The notes under the pieces were generated by a model, which saw only the letters and a list, made by a program, of their open reading frames with translations, was not told the origin of the DNA and ran no database searches. From the NCBI RefSeq assembly GCF_000179595.2, contig NZ_JH556658.1:795615-859614 (forward strand): a stretch of 64,000 nt of DNA, read 5' to 3'. This DNA comes from Acetivibrio cellulolyticus CD2 (GTDB taxonomy: Bacteria > Bacillota > Clostridia > Acetivibrionales > Acetivibrionaceae). Position numbers and translations under genes: made by a program. This document shows positions 47,690-57,632 of the stretch, in pieces; position 1 is the first letter of the stretch; each line of letters begins with the position of its first letter.

Positions 47690-47774
47690 AACTTCCGCTA
47701 TAATTTTGCTACAACACGCATGCTTCGCATGGGTGTCCCGCAAAAAAGCGTAAGTAATTTTTCGTTCATGCCTT
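47690..47774 (-). repeat. Dispersed structured repeat, copy B
   Basis: It is the reverse complement of the stretch at 1795-1861, with an additional inner hairpin (GCATGCTTCGCATG-type) of about 18 bases. The TTTTGC/GCAAAA stem and the flanks are kept. Two copies 46 kb apart in one window suggest many in the genome. Confidence 0.7.
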
Positions 47775-47794
47775 AAAATAAAGTTTAAATTCTA

Positions 47795-47823
47795 TTGACA
47801 AATAAAGTTCTCAATGCTAATCT
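47795..47823 (+). promoter_or_regulatory. Promoter of the Rrf2-isc-mnmA operon
   Basis: TTGACA (47795-47800) is followed after 17 bases by TAATCT (47818-47823), just before the palindrome at 47837. Confidence 0.6.
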
Positions 47824-47836
47824 TATGATAGAAATA

Positions 47837-47853
47837 CCAAGTAAAGTACTTGG
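47837..47853 (+). promoter_or_regulatory. Candidate Rrf2/IscR-type operator
   Basis: CCAAGTA-AAG-TACTTGG is a perfect palindrome of 7-bp arms just downstream of the predicted transcription start. It lies 17 bases before the regulator ATG. Its position fits autorepression. Confidence 0.6.
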
Positions 47854-47869
47854 AATTGGAGGACTATTA

Positions 47870-48319
47870 ATGAAACTATCTACTAAGGGACGTTACGGTG
47901 TGAAGTCCATGCTTGACCTTGCACTTCATAACGGGGAAGGTCCTGTTGCGTTGAAAAGTATAGCAGAAAGACAGGATATTTCTGAAAACTACTTGGAACA
48001 ACTTTTTGCGACCCTTAGAAAGGCAGGTCATGTTAAAAGTGTTAGAGGGTCACAAGGTGGTTATATACTTGCCAACAGTCCTGAAAACATCACAATTGGA
48101 GCCATTTTGAGAGCACTTGAAGGTTCACTTGCTCCCGTTGAGTGTGTAGTTGAGGATGATCCTATTAAATGTACAAAGTCGGATCAATGTGTCACCAGAA
48201 TAATATGGGAAAAAATCAGGGACAAGGTTAATGAAGTAGTTGATTCCATAACACTCTACGACCTTATAGAAGAATATACAAAGAATAATGAAAGCAAAGG
48301 ATATATATTCAATATATAA
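47870..48319 (+). CDS. Rrf2-family regulator, IscR-like
   Basis: ATG 47870 follows TTGGAGG; longer readings pass through the promoter. The 149-residue protein has a winged helix (LSTKGRYGVKSMLDLALH, ISENYLEQLFATLRKAG, VRGSQGGYILA) and the cysteine trio Cys92, Cys101 and Cys107, which binds a [2Fe-2S] cluster in IscR. The operator palindrome upstream and the following iscS and iscU genes suggest that it senses Fe-S or cysteine status and represses its own operon. CymR-type cysteine regulators share the fold but lack the three Cys, so the IscR-like reading is better. Confidence 0.88.
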   Translation: MKLSTKGRYGVKSMLDLALHNGEGPVALKSIAERQDISENYLEQLFATLRKAGHVKSVRGSQGGYILANSPENITIGAILRALEGSLAPVECVVEDDPIKCTKSDQCVTRIIWEKIRDKVNEVVDSITLYDLIEEYTKNNESKGYIFNI

Positions 48320-48456
48320 TCCCTACAAATTTAGTAAGATATTTTTGCTTTAAACTAATTTTATAGGGAATAAATAAAAAAGCAATATAATAATAACGAG
48401 ACTTATAGAACATTCTAATATATTTTTATTTAAATAATAAGTAAGGAGCACTGAAT

Positions 48457-49638
48457 ATGGATAACAGAATAATATACTTTGATCATGCAGCAACAACTCC
48501 TGTAAAGCCTGAGGTTATTGAAGAAATGATGCCTTATTTCAGAAATAAGTTCGGTAATGCCTCTTCAATATACAGTATAGGCAGAGAGAGTAAAAAAGCT
48601 GTAGAAGTGGCAAGAGAGAGGGTCGCAAAATCGTTAGGTGCACTAACAAGAGAGATATTTTTCACAGGTTCCGGTTCTGAAGCAGATAATTGGGCTATTA
48701 AGGGAGTAGCTTATGCAAATCGAGATAAGGGAAACCATATAATTACTACAGCAATAGAACATCATGCAGTGCTTCATACATGCCAGTATCTTGAAAGTGA
48801 TGGATTTGAAGTTACTTACCTGCCTGTAGATGAAAACGGATTGGTTTCACCAGAACAGGTAAGAAACGCAATTAAACCTAATACAATATTGATAACAATA
48901 ATGTATGCCAACAATGAGATTGGAACAGTTCAGCCTATAGCTGAAATTGGCAAAATTGCAAAGGAAAAAAATGTGTATTTCCATACAGACGCTGTACAGG
49001 CTGTAGGTAATATACCTATAAATGTTAATGAATTAAATGTAGATTTATTATCCCTTTCAGGCCACAAATTTTATGGTCCGAAAGGTGTAGGTGCCTTATA
49101 TATCAGAAAAGGCGTTAAGATTACAACATTCCTTCATGGCGGTGCCCAGGAAAGAGGAAGAAGAGCAAGTACGGAGAATGTGCCTGGAATTGTTGGACTT
49201 GGAAAAGCAATTGAGCTTGCAACACAGAACATTGAGCAGTATAATAGAAAATTGATGGAATTAAGAGATAGGACTATTGAAGAAATTACAAAAAAAATAC
49301 CGTTTGTGAAGCTAAATGGTGACAGATATAAGAGGCTGCCCGGCAATGTTAATTTTTCTTTTGAGTTTATAGAAGGTGAATCTCTTTTATTAATGCTTGA
49401 TATGAAAGGAATTGCGGCATCGAGTGGCTCTGCATGTACTTCAGGCTCGCTTGATCCGTCCCATGTATTGTTGGCAATTGGCTTACCTCATGAGATAGCT
49501 CACGGTTCATTAAGAGTGACTTTTGGTGATGAAAATACTCATGAAGATGTAGATTATCTGATGGAAGTGTTGCCATTAATAGTTGAAAGATTAAGGGAAA
49601 TGTCCCCATTATATGAAAAGGTGAAAAGAGGGAATTAA
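48457..49638 (+). CDS. iscS: Cysteine desulfurase (IscS/NifS)
   Basis: The 393-residue PLP enzyme removes sulfur from cysteine and holds it as persulfide. [13 protein letters not shown] starts the protein, and EHHAVLHT carries the PLP-stacking His. PLP Lys204 lies in [10 protein letters not shown], and the catalytic Cys327 in [11 protein letters not shown] is on a long flexible loop, as in class I enzymes. GTG/ATG choice is clear, as ATG 48457 follows AAGGAG. The next gene, iscU, starts two bases after its stop. The sulfur goes to iscU for clusters and probably to MnmA for tRNA thiolation. Confidence 0.95.
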   Translation: MDNRIIYFDHAATTPVKPEVIEEMMPYFRNKFGNASSIYSIGRESKKAVEVARERVAKSLGALTREIFFTGSGSEADNWAIKGVAYANRDKGNHIITTAIEHHAVLHTCQYLESDGFEVTYLPVDENGLVSPEQVRNAIKPNTILITIMYANNEIGTVQPIAEIGKIAKEKNVYFHTDAVQAVGNIPINVNELNVDLLSLSGHKFYGPKGVGALYIRKGVKITTFLHGGAQERGRRASTENVPGIVGLGKAIELATQNIEQYNRKLMELRDRTIEEITKKIPFVKLNGDRYKRLPGNVNFSFEFIEGESLLLMLDMKGIAASSGSACTSGSLDPSHVLLAIGLPHEIAHGSLRVTFGDENTHEDVDYLMEVLPLIVERLREMSPLYEKVKRGN

Positions 49639-49639
49639 T

Positions 49640-50092
49640 ATGTATAGTGAAAAGGTAATGGACCATTTTATGAACCCTAGAAATGTTGGCGAAATTGATA
49701 ACGCTGACGGTGTAGGTGAAGTAGGAAACGCTAAATGTGGCGATATTATGAAAATATATCTGAAAATAGAGAACGATATCATTAAAGATGCCAAATTCAA
49801 AACATTTGGCTGCGGAGCTGCAGTCGCAACCAGCAGTATGGCTACAGAGCTTGTTGTTGGCAAGACGGTTGAAGAGGCTCTCAAAATTACAAATCAGGCT
49901 GTTGCTGAAGCATTAGATGGTCTTCCTCCTGTTAAGATGCACTGCTCCAACCTTGCTGAAGAAGCTATAAGAGCAGCCATAGAAGATTATCTGAGAAAAA
50001 ACGGCAGACTTGATGAAAGTTGTGACTGCGGTGCTTGCGGAAGACGTTGTGATGATATACACCATGAGTTTGATGAGGACGACGATGACTAA
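49640..50092 (+). CDS. iscU: Fe-S cluster scaffold IscU/NifU-like
   Basis: The 150-residue scaffold assembles clusters with sulfur from IscS. The ligands Cys33 (with Asp35 in AKCGD), Cys58 ([11 protein letters not shown]) and Cys102 ([11 protein letters not shown]) are all present. The C-terminus carries an extra cysteine-rich, acidic tail ([17 protein letters not shown]), as in the clostridial NifU-like group. Its last codons overlap the start of mnmA by eight bases. ATG 49640 follows AAAAGAGG within iscS. Confidence 0.95.
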   Translation: MYSEKVMDHFMNPRNVGEIDNADGVGEVGNAKCGDIMKIYLKIENDIIKDAKFKTFGCGAAVATSSMATELVVGKTVEEALKITNQAVAEALDGLPPVKMHCSNLAEEAIRAAIEDYLRKNGRLDESCDCGACGRRCDDIHHEFDEDDDD

Positions 50093-51167
50093 AAAGAGCG
50101 TTATGATAGGTATGAGCGGCGGCGTTGATAGTTCAGTAGCTGCCGCTGTACTTTTAGAAAAAGGTTATGATGTTATAGGTGTCACAATGCAAATATGGCC
50201 GGAAACTAAAGAAGAGGTCAAATTAACTGAAGGCGGCTGCTGCTCACTGTCGGCAGTTGATGATGCCAGAGGTGTAGCTAACAGCCTTGGGATACCATAT
50301 TATGTACTTAATTTCAAAGAGGTTTTTGAAGAGAAGGTCATAAACTATTTTATAGACGAATACTTAAAGGGAAAGACGCCTAACCCTTGTATAGCGTGCA
50401 ACAGGCATGTAAAATTTGAATCGCTGTTGAGCAAGGCTGTTTCGATGGGCCTTGACTATGTAGCTACAGGACATTACGCAATAATTGAATACGATGAGAA
50501 TAGGAAGAGGTATCTTTTAAAAAAATCAGTAACACAGCAGAAGGATCAAACATATGCTCTGTACAATCTGACACAAGATCAGCTTTCAAAAGTGCTTATG
50601 CCTATTGGTAACTATAGCAAGGATGTTGTCAGGCAAAAAGCTGCAGAACTTGGACTTTGTGTTGCATCAAAGCCTGACAGCCAGGAGATATGCTTTGTAG
50701 ATGACAACAATTACGGTAGATTTATCCAAGAAAACACCGATAAAAAAATAGTTCCGGGGAATTTTGTAGATACAAAGGGGAATATTCTAGGAAGGCATAA
50801 AGGCTTAATACACTATACAGTCGGACAAAGAAAGGGCTTAGGGATCGCTTTTGGAAAACCAATGTATGTTATTGGCCTGGATGTTAAGAATAATAATGTA
50901 ATACTCGGTGATAACAGTGAAGTATTTAGCGATAAATTAATAGCCGATGACTTGAATTTTATCTCAATTGATGGCTTGTATGAGCCTATGAGAGTAAAAG
51001 CAAAGATAAGATATTCAGCTAAAGAAGGGGATGCAACAATCATCCCTATTGAAAACGGCAAAGTACGGGTAGAATTTGATACTCCTCAGAGAGCTATAAC
51101 TCCCGGCCAATCGGTCGTATTTTATGAGGACGATATAGTAGTTGGAGGCGGAATTATACAAGAATAG
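50085..51167 (+). CDS. mnmA: tRNA-specific 2-thiouridylase
   Basis: The start is ATG 50085, which overlaps the end of iscU; longer readings run into iscU in another frame. The 360-residue enzyme has the PP-loop SGGVDSS (11-17), the first catalytic Cys in [12 protein letters not shown], and the second in SQEICFVDD. The [16 protein letters not shown] and C-terminal [12 protein letters not shown] segments follow. It makes 2-thiouridine at position 34 of tRNA-Lys, -Glu and -Gln with sulfur from IscS. The operon link to iscS is natural. Lys(UUU) and Glu(UUC) are also the anticodons found in the tRNA/Y-RNA cluster at 1.3-1.8 kb. Confidence 0.95.
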   Translation: MTKKSVMIGMSGGVDSSVAAAVLLEKGYDVIGVTMQIWPETKEEVKLTEGGCCSLSAVDDARGVANSLGIPYYVLNFKEVFEEKVINYFIDEYLKGKTPNPCIACNRHVKFESLLSKAVSMGLDYVATGHYAIIEYDENRKRYLLKKSVTQQKDQTYALYNLTQDQLSKVLMPIGNYSKDVVRQKAAELGLCVASKPDSQEICFVDDNNYGRFIQENTDKKIVPGNFVDTKGNILGRHKGLIHYTVGQRKGLGIAFGKPMYVIGLDVKNNNVILGDNSEVFSDKLIADDLNFISIDGLYEPMRVKAKIRYSAKEGDATIIPIENGKVRVEFDTPQRAITPGQSVVFYEDDIVVGGGIIQE

Positions 51168-51206
51168 CTATTCTTCCATGTAAGGCATAGAAGCTTAATA
51201 AAATTC

Positions 51207-51235
51207 TTGTAAACTTAAAGTCTATATGTTAGAAT
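51207..51235 (+). promoter_or_regulatory. Promoter of the tyrS T-box leader
   Basis: TTGTAA (51207-51212), a 17-base spacer and TAGAAT (51230-51235) precede the leader. Confidence 0.6.
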
Positions 51236-51238
51236 AAT

Positions 51239-51506
51239 TTAAAGACTGTGAAAGAGTGAAAGTAGTTGTCTATGGTTACACAAAAGAGAGTAGTCCGGTT
51301 GGTGAGAGGGCTTCAGCACATAGATTAACCAAATACCCTCTGGAGTTGCATGCTGAAAGTGTTTTTACATACACCACTAAGCAGAGCCGGAAGCCTACCG
51401 TTATATTGGCGGTGTATAATGAGGTACACTATATTTTGGTGTACGAATTAAGGTGGTACCACGGGAGCTTTCTCGTCCTTAACATAAGGATGTGAGGGCT
51501 TTTTTA
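51239..51506 (+). promoter_or_regulatory. T-box riboswitch leader of tyrS
   Basis: Stem I features include AAAGTAGTTG, AGAGAG and GGTTGGTGAGAGG. The T-box AAGGTGGTACCACGG lies at 51450-51464. A terminator hairpin, TCCTTA/TAAGGA within 51466-51500, ends in T's to 51505. Uncharged tRNA-Tyr should stabilise the antiterminator. A TAC at 51366-51368 or 51370-51372 is the probable specifier (inferred). Confidence 0.92.
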
Positions 51507-51567
51507 GTTGGTATTTTTCTTTATACAGATTTGACTTTATAAATAAGATTGTTTAGGAGGAAACAAT

Positions 51568-52797
51568 ATGTCTAGTGTGTTTGAAACATTAAAGCAAAGA
51601 GGATTTATAGCACAGGTAACCCACGAGGAAACTGTAAGGGAACTTCTTGAAAAGGAAAAAGTTACTTTCTATATTGGTTTTGATCCAACAGCAGATAGTC
51701 TTCATGTAGGACATTTTTTGCAGATGGTTGTTATGGCACATATGCAGCGTGCAGGACATAAACCAATAGCCATAATCGGAGGCGGAACAGCAATGGTAGG
51801 CGATCCGAGCGGCAAAACTGATATGAGAAGAATGATGACACGCGAAGAAATACAAAGTAATGCTAACAATTTTAAAAAGCAATTGTCCAATTTTATTGAC
51901 TTTAGTGATAATAAAGCGATAATGGTGGATAATGCTGACTGGCTTCTGGATTTGAATTATGTAAAATTCTTAAGGGAGGTAGGAGTTCATTTTTCAGTGA
52001 ACAGGATGCTCACTGCAGAATGCTTTAAATCAAGACTTGAGAAAGGTTTATCCTTTATAGAATTTAATTACATGCTCATGCAGAGCTACGATTTCTTGAA
52101 ATTATACCAGGATCATGGGTGTTTGCTCGAACTTGGAGGAGATGACCAATGGTCAAATATTCTTTACGGTATTGAACTTATTAGAAGGGTAGAAGGAAAG
52201 GATGCCTATGGTATGACTTTTACACTTCTTACAACCAGTGAAGGGAAAAAAATGGGCAAAACCGAAAAGGGAGCTTTGTGGCTTGACCCAAATAAGACAC
52301 CTCCATACGATTTCTACCAGTACTGGAGAAACATAAATGACAGTGATGTTATTAAATGTTTGAAACTGCTTACTTTCCTTCCATTGAGCGAAATTGACGA
52401 ACTTGCAAAGCTCAAGGATCAGCAAATAAATGAGGCAAAGAAGATTCTTGCATATGAAGTAACAAAGCTTATTCATGGTGAAGAAGAGGCTGGAAAAGCA
52501 CAAAGTGCAGCTGAAGCTCTTTTTGTTAAAGGTGCAAGCTCTGAGAATATGCCAACTACAGAAATAGGTACTGAAGAATTAGCCAATGGAATTAATATAC
52601 TTGATCTTTTAGTAAAGACAAAGTTAGCACCATCTAAAGGTGAGGGAAGACGTCTTATTGAACAGGGTGGAGTAAGTGTCAACGAAGAAAAAGTTGATAA
52701 AATTGATTTCATGGTAAAGGAAGAAGACTTTAAGGATGATGAAATAATCATCAAAAAGGGAAAGAAGGTTTACCATAAGGTAAAAATAATCAGATAA
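51568..52797 (+). CDS. tyrS: Tyrosyl-tRNA synthetase
   Basis: The 409-residue class I synthetase charges tRNA-Tyr. [19 protein letters not shown] carries the HIGH motif as HVGH. LLQSYDFL-like [14 protein letters not shown] and GGDDQWSNI bind tyrosine. The KMSKS loop is [10 protein letters not shown]. An S4 RNA-binding domain ends the protein (about 345-405; [18 protein letters not shown]). The KMGKT form and length place it in the TyrZ/second bacterial TyrRS branch common in Clostridia. ATG 51568 follows TAGGAGG after the T-box leader. Confidence 0.95.
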   Translation: MSSVFETLKQRGFIAQVTHEETVRELLEKEKVTFYIGFDPTADSLHVGHFLQMVVMAHMQRAGHKPIAIIGGGTAMVGDPSGKTDMRRMMTREEIQSNANNFKKQLSNFIDFSDNKAIMVDNADWLLDLNYVKFLREVGVHFSVNRMLTAECFKSRLEKGLSFIEFNYMLMQSYDFLKLYQDHGCLLELGGDDQWSNILYGIELIRRVEGKDAYGMTFTLLTTSEGKKMGKTEKGALWLDPNKTPPYDFYQYWRNINDSDVIKCLKLLTFLPLSEIDELAKLKDQQINEAKKILAYEVTKLIHGEEEAGKAQSAAEALFVKGASSENMPTTEIGTEELANGINILDLLVKTKLAPSKGEGRRLIEQGGVSVNEEKVDKIDFMVKEEDFKDDEIIIKKGKKVYHKVKIIR

Positions 52798-52812
52798 AAC
52801 AATTGCATTAAG

Positions 52813-52855
52813 ATATCGAGTGCCAGCAAAGTTACAATTTGCTGGCACTCGATAT
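52813..52855. terminator. Strong terminator hairpin after tyrS
   Basis: Eighteen bases at 52813-52830 pair perfectly with 52838-52855 around a 7-base loop. It lies between convergent genes. Confidence 0.75.
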
Positions 52856-52924
52856 TATAAGGCACAACAGTCAGTCCAATATTTACATTTTTATACCAAA
52901 ATACAGATTTGATATAAACGGTAT

Positions 52925-53725
52925 TTAATCTATTTTTGTGAAGACCGGTTTCCTTTGCTCAAAGTGTGATGTATAAGCAAATCCAGCTTTTGATATCATT
53001 TCCTTAATATAATCAAACTTATAGCCAATATGTTCAGGCGTATGTGCATCCGAACTTGTACTTATAATTTCACCGCCAAGCTCCCTATAACGTTTAACTA
53101 TTTCAAAATCCGGCATAGGTGAAGCCAAATTATATCTGAAGCCTGAAGTGTTTACTTCAATACCTTTACCCTTTGCAATGATTTGCTTTAGAATTGAATC
53201 GATCAAATCACTGTAGTCAGAATATTCTAATATCCTGTTGTCATAACATCCATACCTCCTTATGAGATCAAGATGCCCAAAGATGTCGAAATTGTCAAAG
53301 GATTTTAAGGTTTGAAGTACTTCTTGAAGGTATCTTGTATAGGATTCAGTTTTGCTTTTTGATTTGCAAAAATCCCCATTGTGTAAGTCCAGTTTGTCAA
53401 CAATATGGACAGAGGCAATAACAATATCGAAATTGTAACTGTTTAATACCTCTAAAGTACTATCTATTACCTGGGGCTGTATACCAACTTCAATACCTTT
53501 AAATACTTTTATTCGGCCATTAAAATCACTTTTTATAAGGTCCATAGTTTCTGAGTATTTGTCAAAGTCGATCATAAACACATCATCATAATCAGGATAG
53601 TCATAATCGAGATGATCAGTAAACGAAACCCCTTGTATACCAATATTAATGGCTGTATTCAAAGCATCTATGCAATTCATATCACTATCACCTGAAAAAT
53701 TACTGTGTACATGGCAATCAAACAT
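52925..53725 (-). CDS. PHP-domain histidinol-phosphatase-like protein
   Basis: The 266-residue protein has the PHP metal site: FDCHVHSNFSGDS at the start, FTDHLDYDYP, KGIEVGIQPQ, ASVHIVDK, IFGHLDLIRRYG and the final STSSDAHTPEHIG. This matches the HisK/HisJ monofunctional histidinol phosphatase group, which dephosphorylates L-histidinol phosphate with a trinuclear metal centre. No other his gene is in the window, so a related phosphoesterase role remains possible. ATG at 53725 follows GGAGG. Confidence 0.85.
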   Translation of the reverse strand: MFDCHVHSNFSGDSDMNCIDALNTAINIGIQGVSFTDHLDYDYPDYDDVFMIDFDKYSETMDLIKSDFNGRIKVFKGIEVGIQPQVIDSTLEVLNSYNFDIVIASVHIVDKLDLHNGDFCKSKSKTESYTRYLQEVLQTLKSFDNFDIFGHLDLIRRYGCYDNRILEYSDYSDLIDSILKQIIAKGKGIEVNTSGFRYNLASPMPDFEIVKRYRELGGEIISTSSDAHTPEHIGYKFDYIKEMISKAGFAYTSHFEQRKPVFTKID

Positions 53726-54289
53726 ATATCAATTCCTCCAAATTGTATAATATCGAATAGTTAAAATATAACTTCCACTATGTACAAAAGGCTTTTAATT
53801 AATATAGGTTAAGTAAAAAGTGGAAGTTGCAGTTCACCAATTCCTATAGTATTATTTATAAATCAAGAAAAAAAATAAGTCAAGAAATAAGAGCAAATAT
53901 ATACGAAGCCTTAACACAAGTTTGCAGAAAAGTATATTATTAAGGGATATGGAAAAGAAGGGTTTTAGTTTGGTCCTATAAAAATGCTACTAATAGCCTA
54001 TATAAAAAGACTTGCATAATTTATAGAAATTATATAAAATATAAATAAGGCATTAATTGCACTTGTTTTTGATTTTGTAAAAATAGTCAAAAGTTTTCTT
54101 TTAGCTCATCCTGAAAATAGCAAGCTTTCAAAGAAATTCTAATAAGTCCGGTGTATTGAAAATAATATTTAGGGAAATCTTACAGCAACTTACTTGGTAC
54201 CTTTGGTTTATTTTCATGCAATGGATAGGCTTTTAATCAGCTTAAAATGCAGCTTTAGATAATGCAATTAGGTTTAGGAGGGGTTTAGT
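53726..54289. other. Divergent intergenic region, 560 bp
   Basis: AT-rich and without a convincing frame, RNA or repeat on either strand. It must contain the divergent promoters of the PHP phosphatase and the HD-GYP gene, which I cannot identify with confidence. Confidence 0.5.
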
Positions 54290-55792
54290 GTGCGAAAAAA
54301 GATTACTGAAGTATCAACCGACTATAAGATTCTTATAGTAGACGATGAAGAAGGTATAATTAATTCTCTTAAAGTAATGCTTACACGAAGCGGGTATTTT
54401 TGTGTAGGTATTTCTAACCCTATTGAGGCCATAAAACACCTCGAGACTGAACCTTTTGATATGCTTATATTAGATTATATAATGTCTCCCATCCATGGAG
54501 ATGAGGTTGTTGCTAAAATAAGAGAGTTTAATAAGGATATTTACATACTCCTATTGACGGGACACAAGGATCTTGCGCCGCCTCTGGAAACAATTAAAGC
54601 CCTTGATATTCAAGGCTATTGTGAAAAAGGAGACCGATTTGATCAACTTTTATTGTTAATCGAGTCAGGTATAAAATCCATATCTCAGATGCGCACTATC
54701 AAACAATTCAAGGATGGTCTAAACAGAATACTTTATGCGGTACCTAAAATATATCAGTTGCAACCGATTGATACAATTCTTGAAGAAATTCTTGAAGGTC
54801 TTATGCCTTTAGTGAACAGTAAAGATGCCTTTATTCTTGTCGATGATTGCAATAGCAGTCAAGGAGAAATTATTTATAAAGGGGTCGGCGAATACAAAAT
54901 TCCTGTAGAATCATTAGTCACTATGCTTAGCCCTGATCTAATGGAACATATCGGTTTTTCCAGAGCGAATAGAGTTACAGTTAACCTAGATCATGGAATT
55001 ATTCTTCCTCTAATAGGTGACAATAAGAGTTCTATTGGAGTAATTTACATAGAGAGCAACAACTTTGATGAAGGGCTAAAATTGCTTGAAATATACTCAA
55101 CTCAAGCTGCATCATCTATCAACAATGCCTTCTTACATTCACTTATAAATATGAAAAAGGAAGAACTCGATAGAACTTATCAGGAATTGAGAAACAGGTA
55201 TATTGATACGATTGAGGCTTTACGCCTAACAGTTGATGCCAAGGATATTTATACTCGCGGCCATTCTGACAGGGTATCATACTATACTGGAAAGTTAGGT
55301 GAGGAGTTTAATTTAAGCCCGGAAGAGATAGAATTATTGAAAGTTGGCGGTATATTCCATGATATAGGGAAAATTGGAACAGCCGATGACATATTGTTTA
55401 AAACTGACAAACTTGATTTTTCCGAATATGAGGAGATTAAGAAACATCCGCTTAAGGGTGCGTATATACTGTCTGCAATTTCCATGTTTAAGGATGTTGT
55501 ACCATTAGTTAAATATCATCATGAAAGGCTAGACGGAAAAGGTTACCCTGAAGGTTTGAAAGGTGATAATATCCCATTTCTTGCAAGAATTCTTACCGTC
55601 GCTGATGCCTTTGATGCAATGACATCAGACAGAAAATATAGATCAAGACTTCACCTTGAAGAAGCAATAAATCAATTCAAATTGAATTCAGGCACACAGT
55701 TTGATCCTATTATTGTAGAAAAGTTGCTAGGTCTTCTTGTAAATTTTGAGCTAATGCAGAAAGACATTGCTGCAACCTTTGCAGAGTGTTAG
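54290..55792 (+). CDS. Response regulator with a GAF-like part and HD-GYP c-di-GMP phosphodiesterase domain
   Basis: GTG 54290 follows AGGAGGGG. The 500-residue protein starts with a receiver domain (ILIVDDEEG, phospho-acceptor Asp62 in LILDYIMSP, LLLTGHKD). A GAF-like region covers about 150-285, followed by a coiled segment (MKKEELDRTYQELRNRY). The HD-GYP domain runs from about 310 to 480 (VDAKDIYTRGHSDRV, HDIGKIGTADDIL, HHERLDGKGYPEGLKG, DAFDAMTSDRKYR). HD-GYP enzymes hydrolyse cyclic di-GMP. A kinase partner is not adjacent. A PilZ protein at 60.7 kb is a possible receiver of the same signal. Confidence 0.92.
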   Translation: MRKKITEVSTDYKILIVDDEEGIINSLKVMLTRSGYFCVGISNPIEAIKHLETEPFDMLILDYIMSPIHGDEVVAKIREFNKDIYILLLTGHKDLAPPLETIKALDIQGYCEKGDRFDQLLLLIESGIKSISQMRTIKQFKDGLNRILYAVPKIYQLQPIDTILEEILEGLMPLVNSKDAFILVDDCNSSQGEIIYKGVGEYKIPVESLVTMLSPDLMEHIGFSRANRVTVNLDHGIILPLIGDNKSSIGVIYIESNNFDEGLKLLEIYSTQAASSINNAFLHSLINMKKEELDRTYQELRNRYIDTIEALRLTVDAKDIYTRGHSDRVSYYTGKLGEEFNLSPEEIELLKVGGIFHDIGKIGTADDILFKTDKLDFSEYEEIKKHPLKGAYILSAISMFKDVVPLVKYHHERLDGKGYPEGLKGDNIPFLARILTVADAFDAMTSDRKYRSRLHLEEAINQFKLNSGTQFDPIIVEKLLGLLVNFELMQKDIAATFAEC

Positions 55793-55851
55793 GATTAATG
55801 ATTATAAAGTTTATATTTTCAATCTAAATCAGGTTTTTTATTGAACTTATG

Positions 55852-55883
55852 AATAAGAAGAGATTATCCTCTTCTTATTTTTT
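55852..55883 (+). terminator. Terminator after the HD-GYP gene
   Basis: AATAAGAAGAG (55852-55862) pairs with CTCTTCTTATT (55869-55879), followed by T's. Confidence 0.85.
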
Positions 55884-56091
55884 ACGTGATACGAAAAAGT
55901 GAAGTAAATATCCTAAAATGATCCGGGCCTAAATGCCACCGATGTTTTAATTTAAGAAATTTGGATTTATTAGTAGAAGGCTTTTTGGGCATAATAGAAT
56001 AATTATTACATATAAAATTAAACTTATTAGAAAAAAATGCTATAATTATATTGTTAAAAAATAAAGCTCACTCAATTTAAGGAGGAAACTT

Positions 56092-57522
56092 ATGTCTGAA
56101 AACAAAACTCAAGGACAAATTTTATCAGAAAAGTTGTCTTATGACCAAAAAAGTGCATGGGAGAAACTAAGTGAAGAGGAATTTAAAATCACATTTGATC
56201 TATGTGATAGATATAAAAGCTTTTTAAATAGAGCAAAGACAGAGAGGGATTTTACCACTGAAACAGAAAAGCTTGCAAGAAGCAAAGGTTATATATCTAT
56301 CGATGAAGTGATAAAATCCAATAAAAAATTGCAGCCTGGAATGAAGGTATATACTGTTGGTAGAAATAAAACTGTAGCACTCGCAGTGATTGGAGACAGT
56401 GCAATGGAGAATGGTGTGAACATTATTGGAGCACATATTGATGCCCCAAGAATTGACTTAAAGCCTAATCCAATGTACGAGGCAAATGATATGGTCTTTT
56501 TAAAGACCCATTATTATGGCGGAATAAAGAAGTATCAGTGGGTGACTATTCCTTTGTCAATTCACGGTGTAATAGTAAAAAGGGATGGCAGTATTGTAAA
56601 CGTGAGTATAGGTGAGGACGACAATGATCCCGTCTTTACTATTACAGACCTTCTTCCGCACCTTGCAGCAGAACAGATGCAAAAAAAGATGAGTGAAGCT
56701 ATAACAGGTGAGGGACTAAACATCCTATCCGGCTCAATTCCCTATAAAGATGATAAAGTTAAGGATAAGGTTAAGCTAAACGTATTAAACCTTTTAAACG
56801 AAAAGTATGGCATTATCGAAGAAGATTTTCTTTCAGCCGAACTCGAAATGGTTCCAAAGTTTAACGCTGTTGATGTAGGATTTGATAAAAGTATGGTGGG
56901 TTCGTATGGACAGGACGATAGAGTATGCGCATATGCGGCCCTAGAAGCAATACTTGATACAGAGAATGTAAAAATGACTGCTGTTTGTATTTTATCCGAT
57001 AAAGAAGAAGTAGGCAGCATGGGGAATACAGGAGCACAATCCAGCTTTTTTGTAAACTTTTTAGCAGATTTATGCAACTTGAGTATGGAAAATTACAACG
57101 ATATTATACTTAGAAAATGTCTTTCAAATTCCAAAATGCTTTCCGCAGACGTTAATGCTGCAATTGATCCAAATTTTGAAGGTGTATATGATAAAAGAAA
57201 TTCTTCTTTTTTAGGAAGGGGAATAGTACTTCAAAAGTATACTGGTTCAAGAGGTAAAGCTGGAGCAAGCGATGCAAACGCAGAATTTGTAGGTGAGGTA
57301 AGAAAGCTTTTCAATGACAACAATATAGTATGGCAATCTGCAGAATTAGGAAAAGTTGACCAGGGCGGAGGAGGCACAATAGCCCAATACATCGCAAATT
57401 TGAATGTAGACGTAATAGATTGCGGTGTAGCTATTCTATCAATGCATTCGCCGTTTGAGATTACAAGTAAGGTAGATATATATATGTCATATAAGGCATA
57501 CAAGATTTTTTTCATTGCTTAA
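56092..57522 (+). CDS. M18-family aminopeptidase
   Basis: The 476-residue protein is a member of the M18 metallopeptidase family (aspartyl or broad aminopeptidase, the clostridial aminopeptidase 1 type). IGAHIDAPRIDLKP gives the first metal His-Asp. SYGQDDRVCAYAALEA carries the bridging Asp, SDKEEVGSMGNTGAQSS the catalytic Glu pair, and the C-terminal LSMHSPFEITSKVD the last His. It removes N-terminal residues from peptides in the cytoplasm as a large oligomer with two metals. ATG 56092 follows AAGGAGG. It is a single-gene unit with a terminator shared with the next convergent gene. Confidence 0.92.
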   Translation: MSENKTQGQILSEKLSYDQKSAWEKLSEEEFKITFDLCDRYKSFLNRAKTERDFTTETEKLARSKGYISIDEVIKSNKKLQPGMKVYTVGRNKTVALAVIGDSAMENGVNIIGAHIDAPRIDLKPNPMYEANDMVFLKTHYYGGIKKYQWVTIPLSIHGVIVKRDGSIVNVSIGEDDNDPVFTITDLLPHLAAEQMQKKMSEAITGEGLNILSGSIPYKDDKVKDKVKLNVLNLLNEKYGIIEEDFLSAELEMVPKFNAVDVGFDKSMVGSYGQDDRVCAYAALEAILDTENVKMTAVCILSDKEEVGSMGNTGAQSSFFVNFLADLCNLSMENYNDIILRKCLSNSKMLSADVNAAIDPNFEGVYDKRNSSFLGRGIVLQKYTGSRGKAGASDANAEFVGEVRKLFNDNNIVWQSAELGKVDQGGGGTIAQYIANLNVDVIDCGVAILSMHSPFEITSKVDIYMSYKAYKIFFIA

Positions 57523-57592
57523 TTTTTCCTTTTACAACTAATAAAACTAGTCCTAAGTGATTCTTCTATTGTTTCACTTTGCAAAATTTTCA

Positions 57593-57632
57593 AAAAAAAA
57601 TCGGGAGCTTAAATAAACTCCCGATTTTTTTT
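57593..57632. terminator. Bidirectional terminator between convergent genes
   Basis: Fifteen bases at 57593-57607 (A run plus TCGGGAG) pair with CTCCCGA plus a T run at 57618-57632. Confidence 0.9.
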
